Assembly (NCBI RefSeq): GCF_023218075.1 | Contig: NZ_JALPTB010000064.1 | Span: forward strand, 1-38,196 | DNA: 38,196 nt | Direction of reading: 5' to 3' | From: Rhodococcus sp. HM1 | GTDB taxonomy: Bacteria > Actinomycetota > Actinomycetes > Mycobacteriales > Mycobacteriaceae | Shown here: one piece after another, positions 23,283-30,208 of the stretch | Layout: each line of letters begins with the position of its first letter | Position numbering within the stretch: the stretch's first letter is position 1 | Notes under the pieces: generated by a model | Told to the model about the DNA's origin: nothing | Databases searched by the model: none | The model's input: the letters and a program-made list of their open reading frames with translations, nothing else | Made by a program: the position numbers and the translations under genes

Positions 23283-23813
23283 ATGGGGAGACGAACGATC
23301 CAACGCACGGGTGCGTCGATCCTGGCCGCCGCCGGCGTGGCCGCTGCACTGGCGATCGGAGGGGGCGGTGTCGCCAATGCGGCGACGTCCACCACGATGA
23401 CCTGCGGAAGCGCGAACCCGCTGCCGTGGGCTCCGCCGTTCACCTGGACGATCACCGCCGGTTCCGGTGAATCGCTGCCGCCGAACGGGAATGCACTCGT
23501 CCCGTCCCTGCTGCTCAGCGGCGGCAACGAACTGCCGGCGCCGCCTCCGGGACTCTTCCCGAGCATCGGGCCCAACTGGTACGGCACGCAGGTCATCGTC
23601 GACTGGCACAACAACACCACCGGGGAATCCGGGCGCTCGGTCAGCGAGCAGGCCGCCTGGCAGCAGAAGCCCGGCATCCCGATCAACCGGACGTTCACGG
23701 GAGTCGGGAACGTGGACTTCACGGTCACCACGCAGACCGGCGGCGGTTGGTGGTTCCTCAACACACAGAACGCGGTGTGCAGGGGCAACATCGACATCAT
23801 TCCCGGTCGCTGA
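23283..23813 (+). CDS. Secreted protein of unknown function
   Basis: A 176-residue exported protein. The first 33 residues form a signal peptide (basic MGRRTIQR, hydrophobic ASILAAAGVAAALAIGGGG, cleavage after VANA or ANAA). The mature part is rich in Pro, Gly, Trp and Asn (PWAPPFTWTITAGSG, GTQVIVDWHNNTTGESG, GGGWWFLNTQNAVCRG) and has two cysteines, near the mature N-terminus and near the C-terminus, which may form a disulfide. This composition suggests a beta-rich extracellular protein. The ATG has a strong GGAAGGAAG ribosome site 7 nt upstream. No family is recognised. Confidence 0.8.
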   Translation: MGRRTIQRTGASILAAAGVAAALAIGGGGVANAATSTTMTCGSANPLPWAPPFTWTITAGSGESLPPNGNALVPSLLLSGGNELPAPPPGLFPSIGPNWYGTQVIVDWHNNTTGESGRSVSEQAAWQQKPGIPINRTFTGVGNVDFTVTTQTGGGWWFLNTQNAVCRGNIDIIPGR

Positions 23814-23824
23814 TCCGGACGATT

Positions 23825-23863
23825 CTCGCGGGCGGAACCACATCGCATGGTCTCGCCCGCGAG
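23825..23863 (+). terminator. Hairpin terminator after the secreted protein gene
   Basis: A perfect 10-bp stem CTCGCGGGCG / CGCCCGCGAG (23825-23834 with 23854-23863) carries a second inner pairing ACCA/TGGT (23837-23840 with 23848-23851). It starts 12 bp after the stop codon. There is no U-tract. Confidence 0.6.
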
Positions 23864-23928
23864 CCGTCTCCGCTCGCCCTAGGGTGGGTCGTACACGGTG
23901 ACCGAACTATCGGAAGGTGACGACGATC

Positions 23929-24927
23929 GTGGACCTGGTGATCGCGCGCAACCCCGATCCGGGTTCGAGCCTGAAGTTCCTGATGCGCCTGCCGCTCGAG
24001 GGCGGGCTCGTGTTCCGCACGTCCGACACGTGGCCGCGCACCAAAGCGCTGTTCTGCTATCCGGTTCCGGCCGGAGAGTGGCCCGACGATCCCGAGGTGG
24101 TCGAGCGCGTGGGTGTGCGGTCGTGTGTACGACGGGGTGCCGCAATCGATCTCGTCGTCGACCGGAGCCGGGAGAACCGCTCCCAGGTCGTGTTCACCAA
24201 GGCCCGTGGCCGCGACATGGTGTTCTGGCAGTCGCCGCGCACCCGCAAGCAGGCCCGTCCCCAGGTGCGTACCCCCACCGCCCGCGCGGCGGGGCTCGCC
24301 GATCTGACCATCGTCGTCGACTCCCACGAGCGCTACGCCTACAAGTTCTCGGGCCAGCAGGTCACCACGCTCATCCGTCCGTTGACGTGTGGCGACTACG
24401 GTCTTTTCTCCGACGAGGGCCTGGTCGCGTCGGTGGAGCGCAAGTCGCTGTCCGATCTGGTGTCGAGCCTGACCAACGGCAAACTCCGGTTCGCGATGGC
24501 CGAACTCGCTGCTCTGCCCCGCGCCGCGGTGGTCGTCGAGGACCGCTATTCGGCGGTGTTCAAGGTGAGCTGGGTTCGTCCCGCCCTGGTCGCCGACGGT
24601 CTCGCCGAGCTGCAGGTCCGCTATCCGAATGTGCCGATCGTGTTCTGTGAAACCCGCGCGCTCGCCGAGGAATGGACGTACCGCTTTCTCGCGGCCGCAC
24701 ACCAGTGGGCCGAGGACGACGTCGTCGCGCGCGAACGCATCGTCCCGGATGTCCACAAGCCCGTCGGGACCGCACCCGATCCCGCTTCGACCTCGGCAGA
24801 TCCCAGCACCGCGCAGGTACGCGCGTGGGCGCGCGCCGCCGGCCTGGATGTGCCGGACCGAGGGAAGTTGCGTCCCGAGGTGTGGGCGGCGTGGCGCGAC
24901 GCGCACCCCGCGCCGGACGACGCCTGA
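23929..24927 (+). CDS. ERCC4-type nuclease fused to an Lsr2-like DNA-binding domain
   Basis: A 332-residue protein. The central ERCC4 (XPF/Mus81-type) nuclease domain carries the catalytic set D131 (VVDSHERYAYKF), G155-D156 (LTCGDYGLFS) and E170-R-K-x3-D176 (VERKSLSDLVSS), so it is probably active on DNA junctions or flaps. The C-terminus (about 292-327, AQVRAWARAAGLDVPDRGKL then RPEVWAAWRDAH) matches the DNA-binding domain of Lsr2, the actinobacterial silencer that binds AT-rich DNA. The N-terminal 120 residues are not recognised. I chose the GTG at 23929 because AGGTGA lies 8 nt upstream; a GTG at 23917 would overlap that site. It appears to be a single-gene unit. Confidence 0.85.
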   Translation: MDLVIARNPDPGSSLKFLMRLPLEGGLVFRTSDTWPRTKALFCYPVPAGEWPDDPEVVERVGVRSCVRRGAAIDLVVDRSRENRSQVVFTKARGRDMVFWQSPRTRKQARPQVRTPTARAAGLADLTIVVDSHERYAYKFSGQQVTTLIRPLTCGDYGLFSDEGLVASVERKSLSDLVSSLTNGKLRFAMAELAALPRAAVVVEDRYSAVFKVSWVRPALVADGLAELQVRYPNVPIVFCETRALAEEWTYRFLAAAHQWAEDDVVARERIVPDVHKPVGTAPDPASTSADPSTAQVRAWARAAGLDVPDRGKLRPEVWAAWRDAHPAPDDA

Positions 24928-24959
24928 TCGGCACTTGCTGGGGTTGATGCGGGCGGAAA

Positions 24960-24999
24960 TGACGGTCTGCGTATAGAAATATCGGTACGTCAACCGTCA
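24960..24999. terminator. Weak inverted repeat in a convergent gap
   Basis: TGACGGT (24960-24966) and ACCGTCA (24993-24999) form a 7-bp stem around a 26-nt AT-richer loop, between the ERCC4 gene and the convergent sigma-factor gene. It may act as a terminator; support is slight. Confidence 0.25.
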
Positions 25000-25026
25000 C
25001 TCGGGGCACCTCCGGCAGCCCACCGA

Positions 25027-25890
25027 TCAGCGGCGCAGTTCCACCACCGAGCCCATCCGGCCCAGCTTGTGCGGATTGCTGATCCCGTAGATGTGAGTGA
25101 TCCGTCCGTCCTCGACCGCGACAGCGCCGACGACGGTCGCCCCGGCGGCCTCGATGCGCAAGCCGGGCATCGCGTTGACGTCCACGCGGGTCACGGTGAA
25201 TCCGGGGATGTTCGCGAAACGTACCAGCAGCGACGCCAGGACCTCGGCCCCCACGATCGGTTTCCGCGCTGCCCGGACGATCCCGCCGCCGTCGGCGATC
25301 GCGACGACATCGGGAGCGAGGACCTCGAGCAGGCCCTGCAGATCGCCGGTGGACACCGCGGTCAGGAATTTCTCGACGACCACGGCCTGCTCGTCCGGGT
25401 CCACCTGCATGCGGGGACGCCGCGCGGTCACGTGTTCCCGGGCCCGGTGCGCGATCTGCCGGACCGCCGCCGGACTCTTGTCGACCGCCCGGGCGATCTC
25501 GTCGTACGGGGTGTCGAAGACCTCGCGCAGCACGAACACGGCACGTTCGACGGGGGCGAGCGTCTCGAGCACGGTGAGCATCGCGAAAGAGACGCTCTCG
25601 GCGAGTTCGAGGTCCGTCCCGGCGTCGGGTCCGGTGAGCAGCGGTTCGGGAAGCCATTCGCCGATGTAGTCCTCGCGGCGACGCGTCGCTGCCCGCAGAT
25701 GGTTGAGGGAGAGTCGGGTGACGATCCGGACCAGGTACGCCCGGGCGTCGAGTACCTCGGATGCGTTGACGCCGGCCCACTTCATCCAGGTCTCCTGGAC
25801 GACGTCCTCGGCGTCGGCGGCGGAGCCGAGCATCTCGTAGGCGACTGTGAACAGCAGGCTGCGGTGGATGACGAACAGGTCGTCGGTCAT
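25027..25890 (-). CDS. ECF41-type sigma factor with SnoaL-like C-terminal domain (SigJ-like)
   Basis: A 287-residue sigma factor. Region 2 (YEMLGSAADAEDVVQETWMK) and region 4 (LAPVERAVFVLREVFDTPYD, SPAAVRQIAHRAREHV) fill residues 1-155. The C-terminal 120 residues form a SnoaL/NTF2-like domain. The group ECF41 signatures are present: WLPEP (79-83) between the sigma regions, DGGG (200-203) and NPHKL (272-276, for NPDKL). In this group the extension, not an anti-sigma factor, controls activity. The ATG at 25890 overlaps the stop of the upstream decarboxylase-like gene (ATGA), the usual ECF41 partner. Target-like promoters lie at 26519-26545 and 26946-26972. Confidence 0.92.
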   Translation of the reverse strand: MTDDLFVIHRSLLFTVAYEMLGSAADAEDVVQETWMKWAGVNASEVLDARAYLVRIVTRLSLNHLRAATRRREDYIGEWLPEPLLTGPDAGTDLELAESVSFAMLTVLETLAPVERAVFVLREVFDTPYDEIARAVDKSPAAVRQIAHRAREHVTARRPRMQVDPDEQAVVVEKFLTAVSTGDLQGLLEVLAPDVVAIADGGGIVRAARKPIVGAEVLASLLVRFANIPGFTVTRVDVNAMPGLRIEAAGATVVGAVAVEDGRITHIYGISNPHKLGRMGSVVELRR

Positions 25891-26480
25891 GCGCTGCCCG
25901 ACCGGGTGGCGGACGGAGTGGCGAGAGGTTCGAGTCCGCAGCTCGCCGCGTACTCCTGCGATTCGATGCCGAACGCGACGTTGGATCGGGTCGCCGTGTT
26001 CGCCAGCGCGATGTACATGGTCAGTTCGACGAGCGCCTCGGCGCCGAGGGCGTCGAGCAACCGTGCCGACAGTTCGTCGCTCACGGTCGGTGGCGTCCGG
26101 GTCATCGCCTCGGCGTAGTCCATGACGTCGCGCTCGAGCGGTGAGAACACGTCGGATTCGCGCCACCGGGGCACCTCGCGCACCTTCGCCACGTCGAGTC
26201 CCCTATTGCGGGATTCGAAGTAGCCGTAGTCGAGGCAGAAGCCGCATCCGACGAGGCTCGCCACGGCCATGTGCGCGAACGACTTGAGATTCGCGTCGCA
26301 GCGATCCCATTTCTGCGCCTTGCGGCCCATGCCGACGCTGAAGTTCATCACTTTCCGGTTGTGCCACAGGACGCCGATGCCGTCGGGCACGTCACCGAGC
26401 ATCCTGCGCGCCATTCGTGTGACGAGTGCGCCGTAGATTCCGGTCAGCTCTGCTTTGGGGATTCTGGGTTCGCCGGTCAT
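25887..26480 (-). CDS. Carboxymuconolactone decarboxylase/AhpD-like protein
   Basis: A 197-residue helical protein of the carboxymuconolactone decarboxylase family. It has the AhpD-type redox motif CGFC (Cys79, Cys82, in LVGCGFCLDYG) with H70 a short distance before, suggesting a thiol-based peroxidase or antioxidant role rather than decarboxylation. The ATG at 26480 has a GAGGAG ribosome site. It overlaps the ECF41 sigma gene by 4 bp and is the expected partner of that sigma group. An ECF41-type promoter ends about 38 bp upstream of the start. The substrate and electron donor are unknown. Confidence 0.87.
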   Translation of the reverse strand: MTGEPRIPKAELTGIYGALVTRMARRMLGDVPDGIGVLWHNRKVMNFSVGMGRKAQKWDRCDANLKSFAHMAVASLVGCGFCLDYGYFESRNRGLDVAKVREVPRWRESDVFSPLERDVMDYAEAMTRTPPTVSDELSARLLDALGAEALVELTMYIALANTATRSNVAFGIESQEYAASCGLEPLATPSATRSGSA

Positions 26481-26518
26481 GGTGGGCTCCTCGGGTGCCG
26501 GTACAGGGACACCATGTA

Positions 26519-26545
26519 GACACCGGCCGCGCCCCGCCTGTGACA
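26519..26545 (-). promoter_or_regulatory. ECF41-type promoter (TGTCACA-N16-TGTC)
   Basis: On the minus strand TGTCACA (26545-26539) is followed after 16 bp by TGTC (26522-26519), about 38 bp before the decarboxylase-like gene. ECF41 sigma factors are reported to use TGTCACA-N16-CGTC, so the -35 match is perfect and the -10 differs by one base. Confidence 0.6.
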
Positions 26546-26553
26546 GCCCGGGA

Positions 26554-26748
26554 TCAGATCATGAATTCAGCGAGGAGCACGCACGTGAGGGTGACGATCG
26601 CGACGACGAGGCCGACGAGCAGCGATTCGGTGAGGACGCCCGCGGGCACACCGGCGACGAGCGCCGCGCTTCCGACGGTTCCGGCCACGTGACGGACGCG
26701 AGAAATGGGCCGCTCGAGCGGCTGAACCTGATCTGGAGCAGTGGTCAT
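26554..26748 (-). CDS. Small membrane protein, 64 residues
   Basis: A 64-residue protein with a polar N-terminus (TTAPDQVQPLERPISRVRH) and two hydrophobic helices (VAGTVGSAALVAGVPAGV and LLVGLVVAIVTLTCVLLAEF). The ATG at 26748 has a modest ribosome site (AGCAGG); an in-frame ATG at 26778 would add ten residues. It lies upstream of the ECF41 unit in the same orientation, with a 73-bp gap containing one ECF41-type promoter, and a second such promoter lies about 200 bp before its own start. It may belong to the regulon. The family is not recognised. Confidence 0.6.
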   Translation of the reverse strand: MTTAPDQVQPLERPISRVRHVAGTVGSAALVAGVPAGVLTESLLVGLVVAIVTLTCVLLAEFMI

Positions 26749-27075
26749 CTGGGCCTGCTTTCGACGCTGAATAATCATCGGCGGGCCGCCCACCCGGCCC
26801 TCCGCGGGCACCCCCGGCGCGCCGCACTGCACTCGGACTGCGGACATCGAGAATGCCGAATGCTCTGTGCTGCTTACAGAGTCGGCGTCCACACCGAAAT
26901 GCTCCCCACTCGCGAACCGGTGACCTGAGGGCCAAAGGCTGCGCGAACGTGTCAATCTTATCCGCTGTGACATACATCTCGCAACGGAACTGTGATCTGC
27001 GACATTCCATGGAGGGCTTTGGTCCCCAATCGGAGACCCATTCGCAACACGAAATCCGTTACGGTGCCTAAGTTG
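26749..27075. other. 327-bp intergenic region with AT-richer part
   Basis: No credible gene is visible. The right half (about 26940-27070) is AT-richer than its surroundings. It contains the ECF41-type promoter at 26946-26972 and a direct repeat CTGTGA at 26965-26970 and 26990-26995. The region also holds the end of the BacA-like transcript; only a weak stem (CGGTG/CACCG near 27062-27081) could serve as its terminator. Confidence 0.4.
26946..26972 (-). promoter_or_regulatory. Second ECF41-type promoter (TGTCACA-N16-CGTT)
   Basis: On the minus strand TGTCACA (26972-26966), 16 bp, then CGTT (26949-26946). It points toward the 64-residue membrane protein gene, leaving a leader of about 190 nt. 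Spacing is identical to the site at 26519-26545. Confidence 0.5.
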
Positions 27076-28881
27076 TCACCGCACGCGATCGGTGACGGCC
27101 CACTGTCCACCGCCGCGGAGTTCGAGGATCCGGTCGTGGAATCCGTCGAGCGTGCTCCGATGACCGACACTCACGATCACCGACTCGGGCAGCGCCTCCC
27201 GCAACGTGCGATACAGCGAGTTCTCGAGTCCTTCGTCCACGGCGGCAGTCGCTTCGTCGAGGAACACGATCGCCGGTTCCGCGAGCAGGATGCGCGCGAA
27301 GCCGAGGCGCTGCTGCTCCCCGGGCGACAGGATGCGGGTCCAGTCCGCCGGCTCGTCCAGCCGGCCCACCAGGTGCCCGAGTTGGACCCGTTCGAGAACC
27401 CGGCGCAGCGCGGCGTCGTCCCTGCCGGTCTCGGCAGCGTCGGCCGGGTCCGGATAGGTGAGTGCGTCGCGCAGCGTACCTAGCGGCATGTAGGGCTGCT
27501 GCGACAGGAACAGCGCGTCACCGGCGGGGCGCCCGACCGCGCCGTGCGCGTGCGGCCACAGCCCCGCGACGGTGCGCAGCAGGGTGGTCTTCCCGCTGCC
27601 CGACGCACCGCGCACGAGCAGCGCCTCGCCCGGCTCGACGTTCAGCGACAGGTCCGTGACCAGCGGGTCCCCGGCGGGGGTGGTGACGGACAGACCGCTC
27701 AGGTCCAGACGCTCCCCCTGCTCGGTCGCGGCGAGCGTGGGCAGCTTCCCGGCTCGATCGGTCGTGTCGAGCAATCCCGTGAGACGGATCGTGGTGGCCC
27801 GGAACGCCGCGAAGTCGTCGTAGGACTCACGGAAGAACGACAGCGAATCGTGCACCTGACCGAACGCGTTGGACGTCTGCATCACGTCGCCGAGGGTCAC
27901 CTGACCGGCGAACAGCCGCGGGCCCTGGACGAGAAACGGGAAGATCACCGAGAGCTGATTGACGGCGAGGTTGAAACCGTTGAACTTCAGGGTCCGGAAC
28001 ACCAGTCGCCACCAGTTGCGGATGACCGCCGAGAATTTCGCGAGCAGGCCACCGCGTTCGACGGGTTCCCCGCGGTAGAACGCGATGGACTCGCCGTACT
28101 CGCGCACCCGGACCAGCGCGTAGCGATAGGTCGCGCCGAGTTTCTCGTTGAGGAAGTTCAGCCTGATCAGGGGCCGCCCGATCCAGAACGCGACCGCGGT
28201 GGTGACCAGGACGTAGATGAACACGAGAAAGACCATCAGGCGCGGAATCTCGACGCCGAAGAGCGTCATCGGACCGGACAGGTCCCAGAGGATGCCGGTG
28301 AAGCTCACGATCGACAGCACCGCGTTGACCGCCCCCATCGACAGGACACGGGTCGTGGTGACGAAATCCGTGATGTCGACCTGGATCCGCTGGTCGGGGT
28401 TGTCGACCGGGTCGTCGACGAAACGCTCACGGTAGTAGGCCCCGGAATCGAGCCACCGATCCACGAGCCGTTCGTTCAGGTGGGTACGCCAGTTGATGTC
28501 GAGGGTCTGGCTGACGAGATAAACGACGAGGGCGCGCAGCACGTGCACCGTGGCGAGGAGCGCGAAGATTCGCATGAATCGCCAGAACGCCGGTTCGTCG
28601 AGATTCTGGATCGCCGTGTAGAAGTCGTTGTACCAGTAGGAGAACAGCACGTTCATCCGCACCGCGAACACCGTCAGGAACAGCACCAACGCGGCCAGGC
28701 CGACACCGGCCGTTCCGGTGCGGGGATCGAAATACGACGCCGCGATGCGCCACCATTGGCGTCCCCAGCGGGTGAAGCGCACCAGCGCCGCGATCACGGC
28801 GACGGACACGACGAGCGTGATGACGAAGGCCTTCACCGTCCACAGGGCGCTGTCGACGACGACCGTTGACCACTCCACCAT
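27076..28881 (-). CDS. BacA/SbmA-type ABC transporter (Rv1819c-like)
   Basis: A 601-residue fused permease-ATPase. The N-terminal half is an SbmA/BacA-type membrane domain with about six helices and the family segments RMNVLFSYWYNDFYTAIQNL, LNERLVDRWLDSGAYYRERF and NPDQRIQVDITDF. The C-terminal ATPase has Walker A GASGSGKTTLLRTVAG, signature LSPGEQQRLGFARIL, Walker B IVFLDEATAAVDE and switch SVGHRS. It resembles mycobacterial Rv1819c (BacA), which moves diverse hydrophilic compounds including vitamin B12 and antimicrobial peptides; the natural substrate here is unknown. I chose the ATG at 28881 (GGGGGT upstream); other in-frame starts extend to 28923. It follows the K+ channel gene in the same direction. 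Confidence 0.88.
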   Translation of the reverse strand: MVEWSTVVVDSALWTVKAFVITLVVSVAVIAALVRFTRWGRQWWRIAASYFDPRTGTAGVGLAALVLFLTVFAVRMNVLFSYWYNDFYTAIQNLDEPAFWRFMRIFALLATVHVLRALVVYLVSQTLDINWRTHLNERLVDRWLDSGAYYRERFVDDPVDNPDQRIQVDITDFVTTTRVLSMGAVNAVLSIVSFTGILWDLSGPMTLFGVEIPRLMVFLVFIYVLVTTAVAFWIGRPLIRLNFLNEKLGATYRYALVRVREYGESIAFYRGEPVERGGLLAKFSAVIRNWWRLVFRTLKFNGFNLAVNQLSVIFPFLVQGPRLFAGQVTLGDVMQTSNAFGQVHDSLSFFRESYDDFAAFRATTIRLTGLLDTTDRAGKLPTLAATEQGERLDLSGLSVTTPAGDPLVTDLSLNVEPGEALLVRGASGSGKTTLLRTVAGLWPHAHGAVGRPAGDALFLSQQPYMPLGTLRDALTYPDPADAAETGRDDAALRRVLERVQLGHLVGRLDEPADWTRILSPGEQQRLGFARILLAEPAIVFLDEATAAVDEGLENSLYRTLREALPESVIVSVGHRSTLDGFHDRILELRGGGQWAVTDRVR

Positions 28882-28985
28882 TCCGGACCCCCGTTTCATC
28901 GACGATCGCCGGGTTCCGGACAAGGATCACCCGCGGCGGCGGGCGGACATGCGGAAATGGGGAATTCTTCGGCAAGGAGTCCGGA

Positions 28986-29561
28986 TCAGCCGATGCCGCG
29001 CTGCCGCCGCCGCCATTGCACGGCCGCGGACAACACGCGGATGCCGACGGCGATGAGGATCAGGTTGGCGATCATCTGCACCGAGACCACGACCCGTGCC
29101 GGTTGGGTGACGGCGGCGATGTCACCGAAGCCGACGGTCGCGAACACGGTCAGGCAGAAGTAGAGGGCGTCGATCCGGGTCAGTGGCTCGTCGAAGCTGC
29201 CGGCGCTCACCACCGACATCCGGAAGTACACCGTCGCGAACAGCATGAGGTAGAACGCGACCACGGTCGTGAGCGCCTCGATCGCCTGCGCCCCGGGATA
29301 TTCGGAGGCCATGATCCGGCGGAGCTGCCACCAGCCCAGGGCGACGACCACGAGAAGCCCTGCGGCAAGCGCCACCGCGGCGGACAGGTCGCCGACGTGG
29401 TCGAGGGGCACGAGGAAGTAGACGAGCAGCAACCCCACCGTGGTCAGGGACGGACGAGCCAGGGCGTAGAAGACGATCCGCCACCGGTCCCGTCGCGACA
29501 GCGGTTCGGGTCGACCGGAAGCGTCGTCCGGCGGGCTCGGCGACCCTGCCGCTTCGACCAT
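28986..29561 (-). CDS. Two-pore-helix type potassium channel protein
   Basis: A 191-residue ion-channel protein. The selectivity filter TVGFGD lies in the pore segment ALYFCLTVFATVGFGDIAAV, flanked by helices LTTVVAFYLMLFATVYF and VVSVQMIANLILIAVGI, as in the Ion_trans_2 family. Two more helices precede this core (SLTTVGLLLVYFLVPL, AVALAAGLLVVVALGWW). There is no cytoplasmic RCK/TrkA domain, so gating is unclear. The ATG at 29561 has an AGGTGG ribosome site. It lies 104 bp upstream of the BacA-like gene on the same strand and is divergent from the zinc finger gene. Confidence 0.88.
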   Translation of the reverse strand: MVEAAGSPSPPDDASGRPEPLSRRDRWRIVFYALARPSLTTVGLLLVYFLVPLDHVGDLSAAVALAAGLLVVVALGWWQLRRIMASEYPGAQAIEALTTVVAFYLMLFATVYFRMSVVSAGSFDEPLTRIDALYFCLTVFATVGFGDIAAVTQPARVVVSVQMIANLILIAVGIRVLSAAVQWRRRQRGIG

Positions 29562-29800
29562 GGCGCCACCTGATTTCCGCGAGCGTGGGTGACCAGCAAC
29601 GCAACGGATTCAGGGTAGGCGACTCCCCGGCACCTGGTAGCGGTGTCGAGGAAACCCTGGGAAATGCGCTCGCGACGGGTCTTCGCTGATCAACCCGATC
29701 GAATGCCGCCACCGGAAATCGACCTGTTCCTCCAGCGCGGACGATAGCGTCGACTCAACCGTGAACGGGGTGTCGCCGACCGCACCGGAGGGAGCGAGAA

Positions 29801-30148
29801 TTGACCGAGATCGAGGGAATTCGCCCGGACGTGCCGCCGAGCGGCCCGGGCTGCGTGGACTGCGACTCGGACGGCGGGTGGTGGGTGCATCTGCGGCGCT
29901 GCGCCGAGTGCGGGAACATCGGTTGCTGCGACTCATCACCGGGACAACACGCGACGGCGCACGCCGCTGCGAGCGGGCACCCTTTCATCCAGAGCTACGA
30001 ACCCGGTGAGGACTGGTTCTGGAACTACCGGACCGAGCAGATGTACGAGGGGCCGGAGTTGGCACCGCCGCGACATCATCCTCTAGACCAACCCGTCCCC
30101 GGCCCCGCGGGCAGGGTCCCGGCGGACTGGGAATCCCGCATCCACTAA
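29801..30148 (+). CDS. UBP-type zinc finger protein
   Basis: A 115-residue protein with a ZnF-UBP domain. The metal ligands are in the expected order: C18-x2-C21, C34-x2-C37 (RRCAECGNIGCC), C42, H50, H54 and H60. In eukaryotes this domain binds the free ubiquitin C-terminus; in actinobacteria it occurs alone in small proteins of unknown role, perhaps recognising another C-terminal tail. The tail after residue 65 is rich in Pro, Glu and Trp. The start is TTG at 29801, supported by GGAGGGAG 6 nt upstream. It is divergent from the K+ channel gene across a 239-bp gap with no confident promoter. Confidence 0.85.
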   Translation: MTEIEGIRPDVPPSGPGCVDCDSDGGWWVHLRRCAECGNIGCCDSSPGQHATAHAAASGHPFIQSYEPGEDWFWNYRTEQMYEGPELAPPRHHPLDQPVPGPAGRVPADWESRIH

Positions 30149-30155
30149 CGCCTGG

Positions 30156-30199
30156 TCGTGCGCGGTTTCGGTGGCCACAGCTACCGGAGACACGCACGA
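30156..30199. terminator. Inverted repeat between convergent genes
   Basis: TCGTGCG (30156-30162) and CGCACGA (30193-30199) pair, with a second inner CGGT/ACCG pairing. It sits between the zinc finger gene and the convergent dioxygenase gene and may be a bidirectional terminator. Confidence 0.35.
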
Positions 30200-30208
30200 G
30201 CGCGGGGG

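Noticed and set aside
26965-26995. CTGTGA direct repeat as a separate regulator site
   Set aside because: Only two 6-bp copies 25 bp apart; the first is part of the ECF41-type promoter. Too little evidence for a separate call.
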